NCBI GenBank assembly: GCA_003160755.1
Contig: QEXZ01000026.1
Span: 1-14,837, forward strand
DNA: 14,837 nucleotides
Reading direction: 5' to 3'
From: Methanomicrobiales archaeon
GTDB taxonomy: Archaea; Halobacteriota; Syntropharchaeia; Alkanophagales; Methanospirareceae
The notes below the pieces were generated by a model, which was given only the letters and a program-made list of their open reading frames with translations, made no database searches and was not told the DNA's origin. Position 1 is the stretch's first letter. Every line of letters starts with the position of its first letter. A program made the translations under genes and the position numbers. Below are positions 1 through 6,647 of this stretch, piece by piece.

Positions 1-770
1 CAACCATCAGGACATCGGGCAACGCATGTCATACACCTGGTGCAGGCATCGTAATTCCAGACAGGTCTAAATACACGCCAGTTGCCTGTTCTTCGTAAGG
101 GGGTATTGCCGGTAGCGTTTATAGCAGGACTGGAGACCTCGGCAGTCTCGAACGGCATAGTGATAACCCTGCTTCCTTTTTGGATAACCTCGGCAGTTTT
201 TAGTTCTACGGGTGAGATAGCATTAAAACAAAACAGGGCTGCCTCTATGTTCTTCTCTAAAAGAACTCTGTCTGTTACAATCTCAGATATCACCTTCTCC
301 ACAGCTTCCTTTAAAGAATCCTCGCTAAGACCAGCAGTCCTGGAGGCAACCGCACCTGCGAGAGAGCTTAAGACTGTCCTTTCCAGTATCTCGAGGCAAA
401 TCTTTGTTATATCCAGTGTTATAATCTGTCCTGAAATCTTATACTCTGCTCTCGCCTCCTCCGGACTTTGAGGGGTGTTGATAAACACGATGCCACCCTT
501 TTTAAGCCCCGATACAGGCATTACCCGGGGATCGTACAAGAGGGTTTTGTCCATCACGATCACAATATCTGGCTCGGATATCACACCTCGTTCCATGATG
601 GGTTCTTCAGATATGCGTGTGAATGCAGCTATCGGTGCACCCCTCCTCTCGGCACCATACAAAGGGAAGTCTTGAGCATAGTAGCCTTCCAAAAATGCTG
701 CGGTACCCAGCACTCTGCTGGCAACTCTCGCCCCCTGACCTCCCCTGCCGTGGAATCTCAACCTGAGCAT
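1..770 (-). CDS. 2-oxoacid:ferredoxin oxidoreductase, gamma-delta fusion (partial, C-terminus cut by window start)
   Basis: Read on the minus strand from ATG at 770 through 256 codons with no stop before base 1, so the C-terminus is missing. The N-terminus has the gamma-subunit signature HGRGGQG (about residues 7-13) and YGAERRGAP further on, as in pyruvate or 2-oxoisovalerate ferredoxin oxidoreductase gamma subunits. After about 180 residues the chain continues into a delta-type ferredoxin domain: VWNYDAC then CxxCxxCxxxCP, with Cys243, 246, 249 and 253 ligating the first 4Fe-4S cluster. The second cluster lies outside the window. Such cytoplasmic enzymes interconvert acyl-CoA plus CO2 and 2-oxoacid using ferredoxin. 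It starts 9 nt after the ilvC stop, so it is probably cotranscribed. The alpha and beta subunits should lie just outside. Pyruvate versus branched 2-oxoacid specificity cannot be told from this part. Confidence 0.85.
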   Translation of the reverse strand, partial: MLRLRFHGRGGQGARVASRVLGTAAFLEGYYAQDFPLYGAERRGAPIAAFTRISEEPIMERGVISEPDIVIVMDKTLLYDPRVMPVSGLKKGGIVFINTPQSPEEARAEYKISGQIITLDITKICLEILERTVLSSLAGAVASRTAGLSEDSLKEAVEKVISEIVTDRVLLEKNIEAALFCFNAISPVELKTAEVIQKGSRVITMPFETAEVSSPAINATGNTPLRRTGNWRVFRPVWNYDACTRCMTCVARCPDG

Positions 771-779
771 TTTAGAAGC

Positions 780-1778
780 TCATTTTTTGGCAAACAACTT
801 CCTTATCTCCGCACCAACCGTCTCAACCTGATGCTTACCTATTTTTTCTCTGCTCTCTTTCAAGAACGGAATACCGCGTTTGTATTCTTCAACCCATTCA
901 TTTGCAAATTCACCGTTTTCAACTCGTTTCAGCGTTTCTTTCATCCTCTCCTTTACCTCAGGTCCGATTATCTTATGCCCCACTGACCACATTCCATACT
1001 CCGCCGTGTTAGAGATAACCTCTGCCATTCGCTTTATCCCGCCCTGCCACACTAAATCCACAATGAGCTTCGTCTCGTGCACGCACTCGAAATACGCCAT
1101 TTCCGGTGGGTAGCCCGCCTCTACCAGCACTTCAAACCCGTTCTTCATTAATTCTACTAACCCACCGCATAAAACGCACTGCTCACCGAATAAATCCTCG
1201 TACGTCTCCTGTTCAAAAGTACATTCTAAGATGCCCGCTTTTGTCCAGTGCATCGCCTTTGTCATTGCCAGCGCCACGTCTCTGGCCTTTCCAGATGGAT
1301 TCTGTTTTACTGCAACGAGACCCGGAACGCCAAAGCCGTCTAAATATGCCTTCCTTTCCTCGGTTCCCGGCGCCTTCGGTGCAACCATAATAACGTCCAC
1401 GTCCTCTCTTGGAACAATTCTTTTGAAGCAGATATTAAAGCCATGCGAAAAACCGAGTGTTTTCCCTGCTTTCATGTGCTTCTTTATCTGCTTTTCGTAA
1501 ATCTCGGGCTGAATCTCATCCGGAAGCAGGATATGCACAATATCCCCTTTTTCCGCCGCTTTTTCTATCGCCAATACCTCAAAACCGTCCTCTTTTGCCT
1601 TTTCCCAGCTTGGGTTTTTACTGCCGCCTAATATCTCCGTCTCCCCTATGATTACGGCAACGCCGGAATCTCTCAAACAGTTTGCCTGTGCATCCCCCTG
1701 TGCCCCATACCCCATCACTGCTATTGTTTTATCTCTTAAAATCCCCTCATCTACATCCTCATCATGTAATACGTTCAT
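780..1778 (-). CDS. ilvC: Ketol-acid reductoisomerase (class I)
   Basis: Converts 2-acetolactate or 2-aceto-2-hydroxybutyrate to the dihydroxy acid in valine/isoleucine synthesis, using Mg2+ and NAD(P)H. At 332 aa it has the short class I length. The Rossmann motif GYGAQG is at residues 23-28. SHGF (His112), the metal ligands Asp195 and Glu199 in YEDLFGEQ, Glu231 and Glu235 in ECVHETKLIVDL, and Ser256 in ISNTAEYG are all present, so it should be active. The cofactor loop after the second beta strand (residues 46-57) is 12 residues long and begins with Glu; the common form has about 7 residues with Arg/Ser phosphate contacts. This suggests NADH use. It is read after ilvN across a 115-nt gap and is preceded by a G-rich ribosome-binding stretch. 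Confidence 0.96.
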   Translation of the reverse strand: MNVLHDEDVDEGILRDKTIAVMGYGAQGDAQANCLRDSGVAVIIGETEILGGSKNPSWEKAKEDGFEVLAIEKAAEKGDIVHILLPDEIQPEIYEKQIKKHMKAGKTLGFSHGFNICFKRIVPREDVDVIMVAPKAPGTEERKAYLDGFGVPGLVAVKQNPSGKARDVALAMTKAMHWTKAGILECTFEQETYEDLFGEQCVLCGGLVELMKNGFEVLVEAGYPPEMAYFECVHETKLIVDLVWQGGIKRMAEVISNTAEYGMWSVGHKIIGPEVKERMKETLKRVENGEFANEWVEEYKRGIPFLKESREKIGKHQVETVGAEIRKLFAKK

Positions 1779-1785
1779 GTTATCT

Positions 1786-1794
1786 CCCCCCCCC
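1786..1794 (-). promoter_or_regulatory. G9 homopolymer in the ilvC ribosome-binding region
   Basis: On the minus strand nine consecutive G residues followed by AGATAAC precede the ilvC ATG at 1778. The run can pair with the pyrimidine-rich 3' end of 16S rRNA and is the only Shine-Dalgarno-like element for ilvC. A homopolymer of this length could vary by slippage or be miscounted in sequencing. Confidence 0.5.
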
Positions 1795-1867
1795 TGTATG
1801 TTTTATTTTACGTGAGTTTATTGTATTTATTTTTCTCAGTTTAAAACTTTTTCGAATACCATTCCAT

Positions 1868-1903
1868 AAAAGGAGAACACAGGTACCACATTTCTATTTC
1901 TCC
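1868..1903 (-). terminator. Possible weak terminator or attenuator between ilvN and ilvC
   Basis: On the minus strand GGAGAA (1903-1898) at the very end of ilvN pairs with TTCTCC (1877-1872) around a 20-nt loop that contains the palindrome GGTACC, and is followed by TTTT at 1871-1868. The stem is only 6 bp, so it may just lower ilvC transcription or be a chance structure. The rest of the 115-nt gap is AT-rich and has no gene. Confidence 0.25.
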
Positions 1904-2400
1904 ACGCCTCCACCTGCACCTGCACTTATCCCAATCGCCGTAACCCCCGTCCTGAACAACTGTTTCACACCAAAATGGCGCATCAAGTCCACGAACCTGT
2001 CTATCTTCTTAGCCTCTTCCGTAAGTTCAAGTGTTACGGAATCCAACGCAGCATCCAATATTTTCGCTCCATACGATTCCGCAAGCTGCATTACCTCCGA
2101 ACGAGCTTCTGGATCCTTTGCATGCACCTTTAGCAGGCACAAATCGCGGATAATCGCCTCGTTCCCTTTCAAATCCACCACTTTTACCACTTCTATCAGG
2201 TTGCTGAGCTGTTTCCTTACCATCTCCAACTCGCTCTCCGAACCTTTTATCGCCACCGTCATCCTTGATAACCCTTCCTTCTCGCATGGAGAAACCGTAA
2301 GCGAGGTGATATTGATTCCTCGCTGGGTGAACATGCCTGACATTCTCGTAAGCACTCCCGGATGGTCCTCCACCAATAACGAAATTATATGTGTTTGCAT
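1894..2400 (-). CDS. ilvN: Acetolactate synthase, small (regulatory) subunit
   Basis: A 168-aa protein of the usual length for the family. Residues 3-77 form an ACT domain, recognisable by EDHPGVLTRMSGMFTQRGINI followed by SLTV. The remainder is the conserved C-terminal domain of acetolactate synthase small subunits (DLCLLKV ... GAKILD ... ELTEEAKKIDRFVDLMRHFG). It binds the IlvB catalytic subunit, stimulates it and normally confers feedback inhibition by valine at the ACT dimer interface. The ATG at 2400 lies inside the end of ilvB (16-nt overlap), which implies translational coupling and balanced subunit synthesis. The C-terminus ends in a Gly/Ala-rich tail. Confidence 0.96.
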   Translation of the reverse strand: MQTHIISLLVEDHPGVLTRMSGMFTQRGINITSLTVSPCEKEGLSRMTVAIKGSESELEMVRKQLSNLIEVVKVVDLKGNEAIIRDLCLLKVHAKDPEARSEVMQLAESYGAKILDAALDSVTLELTEEAKKIDRFVDLMRHFGVKQLFRTGVTAIGISAGAGGGVEK

Positions 2401-4103
2401 CTTTCCGTTCCTATCATTCCCGTTATACCACCACCTGGGGGAATCATTGGCAATACCTTGTCCTCCTTACCTACAATCATATCAAGCACTGCAGGTTTTC
2501 CTGACTCAAATGCGTTATTTAATGCGTCTTTCAACTCCTCCGGCTTTTCCACTCGCTCGCCATAGCATCCAAACGCTTCCGCCAGCTTAACAAAATCCGG
2601 CGTTACCCCCAAACCTGTTTGAGCATATTTCTTTTCATAGAACAGCTCCTGCCACTGCCTTACCATCCCCAAATATCTGTTGTCAAGAATGCATACCACC
2701 ACCTGTATATCGTTCTCAACGCAAGTAGCCAAATCTTGACAGGTCATCAGAAAACTTCCGTCTCCTGCTATGTCCACGACTTTTTTATCCGGTGCCGCAA
2801 CCTTCGCTCCTATCGCTGCTGGGAATCCGAATCCCATCGTCCCCAGCCCGCCGGAAGAGATAAAAGCGCGGGGCTTTCTCGTCATGTAATAATGCGCTGC
2901 AAACATCTGACACTGCCCCACTTCTGTTGTGACGATTGCATCGTCATCCAGGATTCTGCTGATTTCTTTTATTAATATATCCGATACCGACGCCCTTTCC
3001 ATTGATATATCTTCTACACACGAGTCACATGTCTCGTGCATCTTTTTTATTCTCTTCTCCCATTCGCTCCCCCCCTTCTTCTCTCTCTTTTTCTCCAGCA
3101 ACTTTAATATTCCCGACAGCGCAAGCTTCACATCTCCTACAATCGGTATATCCACCTGCATGTTCTTGTTTATCTCCGCGGTATCTATGTCCACGTGTAT
3201 TAGAGTGGCATCCGGAGCAAACTGGTCTAATTGCCAGCCCGTGGTTCTATCACTGAATCTTGTCCCTAAGGCGAGCAGAGCGTCGCATTCGTTAATCGCT
3301 CTGTTCGCATAGAGCTGTCCATGCATCCCTGCCATGCCCAGGCAGAAAGGATGATTTTCGGGAATTGCTCCTTTACCCATAAGCGTTGTCACTACAGGAG
3401 CACAAAGAAAATCCGCTAAATGGCGTAACTCCGCCGCAGCATCAGCGCTGATAACGCCTCCGCCTGCCAGTATAAGAGGTCTCTCCGCATTTGCTAAAAC
3501 CTCAACAGCTCGCTTTATTTGCACTTGATTCGGCCTTATATTCGGTTTATAGCCAGCAAAAGTCTCTTTGGGGTGTAAATCCACCTCCGCTACGCCTGCT
3601 AAAATGTCCGTTGGCAGGTCAACCAAAACAACTCCCTTCCTCCCGGTATTGGCAATATAAAAAGCATTATGGATGGTTTTAGGTAAATCTTCCGTTCTCT
3701 TTACGAGGAAGTTATGTTTCGTGATGGGCATGGTAATAGTGAAGGTGCTGGCTTCCTGGAATGCATTGGTGCCTATTACAGAGGTCGGCACCTGCCCTGT
3801 TAATGCCACCACAGGCGAAGAATCCATGTTTGCATTCGCCAGTCCAGTAACGAGGTTTGTGGCGCCAGGACCCGAAGTAGCGATGCAAACGCCTGCTTTC
3901 CCTGATACACGTGCATAGCCGTCGGCGGCGTGCGCAGCACATTGCTCATGCCTCATCAATATGTGCCTTATCGCCTCTTCCTTGTACAGCACATCGTACA
4001 AGTCTAACAGAGCCCCCCCAGGTATTCCAAAGGCTACCTCCGCTCCTTCTGTCTTCAACTCCTCTACTACTATTTCCGCACCACTTAGCTTCTGCTTTGC
4101 CAT
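2385..4103 (-). CDS. ilvB: Acetolactate synthase, large (catalytic) subunit
   Basis: A 572-aa thiamine-diphosphate enzyme that condenses pyruvate with pyruvate or 2-oxobutyrate, the committed step of branched-chain amino acid synthesis. In order: N-terminal PYR domain with GIPGGA and the catalytic Glu53 in RHEQ; central FAD/TPP_M domain (about 190-330); C-terminal PP domain with GDGS at 447-450 and Asn475 in LDNRYLGM completing the Mg-diphosphate motif. VRQWQ, typical of acetolactate synthases, follows at 481. A charged insertion rich in Lys and Glu at about 335-355 links the last two domains. The ATG at 4103 follows GAGGAGAAAAGGGG. It is the first gene of the ilvB-ilvN-ilvC block and overlaps ilvN by 16 nt. 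Confidence 0.96.
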   Translation of the reverse strand: MAKQKLSGAEIVVEELKTEGAEVAFGIPGGALLDLYDVLYKEEAIRHILMRHEQCAAHAADGYARVSGKAGVCIATSGPGATNLVTGLANANMDSSPVVALTGQVPTSVIGTNAFQEASTFTITMPITKHNFLVKRTEDLPKTIHNAFYIANTGRKGVVLVDLPTDILAGVAEVDLHPKETFAGYKPNIRPNQVQIKRAVEVLANAERPLILAGGGVISADAAAELRHLADFLCAPVVTTLMGKGAIPENHPFCLGMAGMHGQLYANRAINECDALLALGTRFSDRTTGWQLDQFAPDATLIHVDIDTAEINKNMQVDIPIVGDVKLALSGILKLLEKKREKKGGSEWEKRIKKMHETCDSCVEDISMERASVSDILIKEISRILDDDAIVTTEVGQCQMFAAHYYMTRKPRAFISSGGLGTMGFGFPAAIGAKVAAPDKKVVDIAGDGSFLMTCQDLATCVENDIQVVVCILDNRYLGMVRQWQELFYEKKYAQTGLGVTPDFVKLAEAFGCYGERVEKPEELKDALNNAFESGKPAVLDMIVGKEDKVLPMIPPGGGITGMIGTERCKHI

Positions 4104-4163
4104 TTTCCCCTTTTCTCCTCGTCTATTAATTTATATCTGTGATGCCGTGGCTCAAATTAGCTC

Positions 4164-4194
4164 TTTTAAATATAGTGCTTGCAGGATATTTAAA
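4164..4194 (-). promoter_or_regulatory. Candidate promoter elements for ilvB
   Basis: Two minus-strand TATA-like elements lie in the 98-nt gap upstream of ilvB: TTTAAATA (4194-4187), preceded by purine-rich GCAAAGGG as a possible BRE, and TATATTTAAAA (4174-4164). They predict leaders of roughly 60 or 40 nt. I cannot tell which is used, and readthrough from the antiporter gene is also possible. Confidence 0.5.
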
Positions 4195-4201
4195 CCCTTT
4201 G

Positions 4202-5362
4202 CTATTCCTTCTGATGCATCTTCTTGAAAATAGTAGGGCAGCTAATGCTTGTTATTAACGCAAGCACAATGATAGCCGATTCCATTGCTGTATCTATCAA
4301 TCCGAGTTCCAACCCAACCGCAGCCATCGCGATTATCAAGCTTAATCGCGAAGAAAGTAAAACACCGGCGGAAATGCTATCCTTCAACGAGTGCCGTACG
4401 AGAAAAAGCAGAGACGGCGCTATCTTCACCGCGAGTGCGATTAAAAGTAGCATTGGAACAAGATAAATCCCTCCTCTTGTCAATGCCCCAAGGTCAAACT
4501 GCATTCCTACGCTTATAAAGAATATAGGTATGAGGAATCCGTATCCTATCCCGTAGAGTTTCTGTTCGAGAACCGTCCCGCCACGGAACAAAAGGGAGAG
4601 CATCACACCCGCAAGAAACGCACCCAGTATGGCTATGGCCTTAATATCTGCTATCTCTGATAAAGCAACGAATACGAGCAATAACGCGAAGGCAGCCCTT
4701 ACTCCCATCTCTGTTGGCTGGTCGGATTTAAACCACGCAGAAAGACGCTCCGGATAATGCCAGATTACAAGCTTACCCACGTAATACACCATGAAAAACA
4801 GAATAAATACAAGTGCAATTAAAAACAACTCCCATGTGACTTCCTTTTTAAAATGTAGCGTGTACACCGTAACGAGCAACACAGTGGCAAAATCCGCAAT
4901 GAATGCCGATATGAGGATTGTCTGTCCAAAATCGCTCTTTAATAGCCCCAGTTCCCTTATCGTTGGCACGGTCAACCCCACCGCGGAGGTTGAGAGGACG
5001 AGCGCAAGATATAATCCAAAGCCCAGTTTAGTCGTCAGGAATATCGAAATGCCGAGCGTGATGATAAAGATAAAAGTTCCGAGGATAAATAGTTTCACAC
5101 CATGAACCTCAACCTTAGAAAAATCTATCTCCAAACCTACTAAAAACATCAGAAATATGAGTCCAAAGCTCGCAAGAAAGTCTATAACTATTCGTCCTTC
5201 TGCTTCGAGTGAGAACCCCAAAAGCCCAAAGAGGATTCCGCAGATGATTTCTCCAACCACTGCTGGAACGCCTATTCTACCAGAAAGAATCGGAATGATA
5301 AATGCGAAGCCCGCTATCGCTAATAATAGGACATAGGGGCTTATGGTTAGGGTCATAGGCAT
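4202..5362 (-). CDS. CPA2-family cation/proton antiporter (Kef/NapA type)
   Basis: A very hydrophobic 386-aa integral membrane protein with about 12 predicted helices. It matches the monovalent cation:proton antiporter-2 fold: SGRIGVPAVVGEIICGILFG near residues 27-46, LFLVGLEID at about 72-80, the unwound TM4-like STSAVGLTVPTIRELGL at 124-140, the ion-site Asp157 in SAFIADF, a TM10-like Lys313 and the conserved SSRLSLII at 337-344. The ion-site pair is Ala-Asp rather than the Asp-Asp or Asn-Asp of well-studied NapA/NhaA members. I start it at ATG 5362 because that ATG overlaps the upstream stop as TGATG. A reading frame continues to 5521, but its product there is charged and lies inside the upstream gene. 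It has no C-terminal RCK domain; the upstream gene encodes one separately. Transported ion (Na+ or K+) unknown. Confidence 0.88.
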   Translation of the reverse strand: MPMTLTISPYVLLLAIAGFAFIIPILSGRIGVPAVVGEIICGILFGLLGFSLEAEGRIVIDFLASFGLIFLMFLVGLEIDFSKVEVHGVKLFILGTFIFIITLGISIFLTTKLGFGLYLALVLSTSAVGLTVPTIRELGLLKSDFGQTILISAFIADFATVLLVTVYTLHFKKEVTWELFLIALVFILFFMVYYVGKLVIWHYPERLSAWFKSDQPTEMGVRAAFALLLVFVALSEIADIKAIAILGAFLAGVMLSLLFRGGTVLEQKLYGIGYGFLIPIFFISVGMQFDLGALTRGGIYLVPMLLLIALAVKIAPSLLFLVRHSLKDSISAGVLLSSRLSLIIAMAAVGLELGLIDTAMESAIIVLALITSISCPTIFKKMHQKE

Positions 5363-6519
5363 CACACAACCGTTAGAACAGAACAGGGAGCATCGTTTAC
5401 TATTTTCCTTATCAGGTCTGACCTTATAACACCCATTCCTTTCCAGGGGATCACTGCGAGTTCGTAATTCCCACTTTTTACTTCTTTTACCGCTTCTATC
5501 ATCGGGTTGCCTTCTACCCAATTTTCAATAATCCGTACGTTTCCTTTTTCTCCCATCTTTTTTATCCCGTCAATCAACTCACTTGGAACAATCTCCAGAA
5601 TGAGTAAATGCAGCTCTGCCCCGCACGAATGCGCTATCTGAACCGCGTGCCTTCCAACACTCGCAGATACATCAGACGAATCCAGAAGTGCAAGAACGCG
5701 TTCGTAATACCTGAACGTTCGCGCAACAAGCACCGGGCAGGAAGCGCATTTTATCAGCTTTAAAACGACACTTCGGTTGAACAATTTATCCAGGATGCCG
5801 AGTTCTTCGTGGTCTATTATTATACAATCCGGGTAATATAAGTGCTCTTTTACGATGTCTAATATTATACAGCCGGGATAATGCAGGTGCTTTTTTATAA
5901 TGTCCATCAGTTTTTCCTCTCCCAACAATACCTTAAGCGGTACGCCCATCTCCATTGCCCTGGATTCCATCTCTTGCCTGTCTATCCCCTCAGATAATAC
6001 AGCAGTGACCTCCGCCCTCGCGACGGAAGCCACGAGCAAAGCTTCTTTGAACGCCATCTCCACCGTGTTTTTACTGAGGATTGGAACGAGGATTTTTTCG
6101 AAAGGTGTGCGGGTTTCGACGCTTGCGTCAAAGCCAGAACGCACCATATCGCTGATGAGATTCGCAACGATCTTTGTAGGAAACATGATGGATTCAATGC
6201 CCAGCTTCTGAAACCTCCCCCTGTCTTCCGGGTCTTCCACCCGAACAATTATCTTTGGGACACCGTATTTCTTCGCAATAGCAGCAGCGCGATAATTGAC
6301 ATCGTCATTGCCCGTGAGTGAGATAAAAACCCCTGCATCCCCCAAACCTGCTCGCTTTAGCAGTTCTTCGTCGCTTCCATCGCCGATAATTACCTCTACG
6401 CCCGCTAATCCCAGAAGTTTCTCACGCTTTTCTGGATTTATCTCAATAATTACAGATTCGGGTGACTGAGCTGCCAGATCTCTCCCTGCTCTTCCACCAC
6501 CAATAATGATTTTTTTCAT
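5362..6519 (-). CDS. RCK (TrkA-N) protein with two universal-stress-like domains
   Basis: A 385-aa cytoplasmic protein. Residues 1-130 form a TrkA-N/RCK Rossmann domain: GGGRAG at 7-12, acidic Glu26 at the end of the second strand, GDGSDEELLKRAGL at 46-59 and FPTKIVANLI near 113-122. It should bind a nucleotide. The remainder reads as two universal-stress-protein-like units: about 138-268, beginning TPFEKILVPI and ending CPVLVARTF, and about 271-385, beginning YYERVLALLD and ending APCSVLTVV. No membrane segment is present. Its stop overlaps the antiporter start (TGATG), so the two are translated together and this protein is probably the antiporter's regulatory subunit in trans, sensing nucleotide state. 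The first stress-like unit carries a 15-residue tandem duplication. The domain assignment is firm for RCK and moderate for the stress-like units. Confidence 0.85.
   Translation of the reverse strand: MKKIIIGGGRAGRDLAAQSPESVIIEINPEKREKLLGLAGVEVIIGDGSDEELLKRAGLGDAGVFISLTGNDDVNYRAAAIAKKYGVPKIIVRVEDPEDRGRFQKLGIESIMFPTKIVANLISDMVRSGFDASVETRTPFEKILVPILSKNTVEMAFKEALLVASVARAEVTAVLSEGIDRQEMESRAMEMGVPLKVLLGEEKLMDIIKKHLHYPGCIILDIVKEHLYYPDCIIIDHEELGILDKLFNRSVVLKLIKCASCPVLVARTFRYYERVLALLDSSDVSASVGRHAVQIAHSCGAELHLLILEIVPSELIDGIKKMGEKGNVRIIENWVEGNPMIEAVKEVKSGNYELAVIPWKGMGVIRSDLIRKIVNDAPCSVLTVV
5815..5904 (-). repeat. 45-bp in-frame tandem duplication inside the RCK/Usp gene
   Basis: Two adjacent 45-bp units (5904-5860 and 5859-5815 in coding direction) match at 34 of 45 bases and encode DIIKKHLHYPGCIIL and DIVKEHLYYPDCIII, 10 of 15 residues identical. 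The repeat covers residues 206-235. The drift between copies indicates an old, tolerated duplication rather than an assembly artefact. Confidence 0.85.
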
Positions 6520-6560
6520 TTCTTCAGCTCGACCGGATAAATTAGAAATTAAACGGTTCC

Positions 6561-6570
6561 TTTAAAAATT
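6561..6570 (-). promoter_or_regulatory. Candidate TATA element for the RCK-antiporter operon
   Basis: Minus-strand AATTTTTAAA lies about 46 nt upstream of the ATG at 6519, predicting a leader near 20 nt. No strong Shine-Dalgarno sequence is seen; GAGCTGAAG is the closest. Confidence 0.4.
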
Positions 6571-6585
6571 TATCTAAATTGTGCG

Positions 6586-6596
6586 TTGCATTGCAA
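6586..6596. promoter_or_regulatory. 11-bp palindrome between divergent promoters (possible operator)
   Basis: TTGCA-T-TGCAA is a perfect inverted repeat around base 6591. It lies just upstream of the polB TATA candidate and between the two divergent genes, a typical place for an archaeal regulator site. It is short, so chance is possible. Confidence 0.35.
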
Positions 6597-6612
6597 AGGT
6601 AAAAATTTATTT
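6596..6612 (+). promoter_or_regulatory. Candidate BRE/TATA for polB
   Basis: AAAGGTAA followed by AAATTTATTTA sits about 40 nt before the polB ATG at 6648, giving a predicted leader of about 16 nt. The leader has no clear Shine-Dalgarno sequence. Confidence 0.4.
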
Positions 6613-6647
6613 AGTGGGAGCGTGAACAGATAAAAAGAGAAACGAGA

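Noticed and set aside
468..986. 172-codon plus-strand reading frame
   Set aside because: Antisense to the oxidoreductase gamma-delta gene and the end of ilvC; no motif and no ribosome-binding site.
1682..2590. 302-codon plus-strand reading frame opposite ilvN and ilvB
   Set aside because: It lies entirely antisense to well-supported genes, has a low-complexity Pro/Ser/Leu-rich product and no family resemblance; it is a shadow of the coding strand.
5363..5521. N-terminal extension of the antiporter to 439 aa
   Set aside because: The extension is charged, not membrane-like, and lies inside the upstream RCK/Usp gene. The TGATG junction at 5362 gives a normal antiporter N-terminus.
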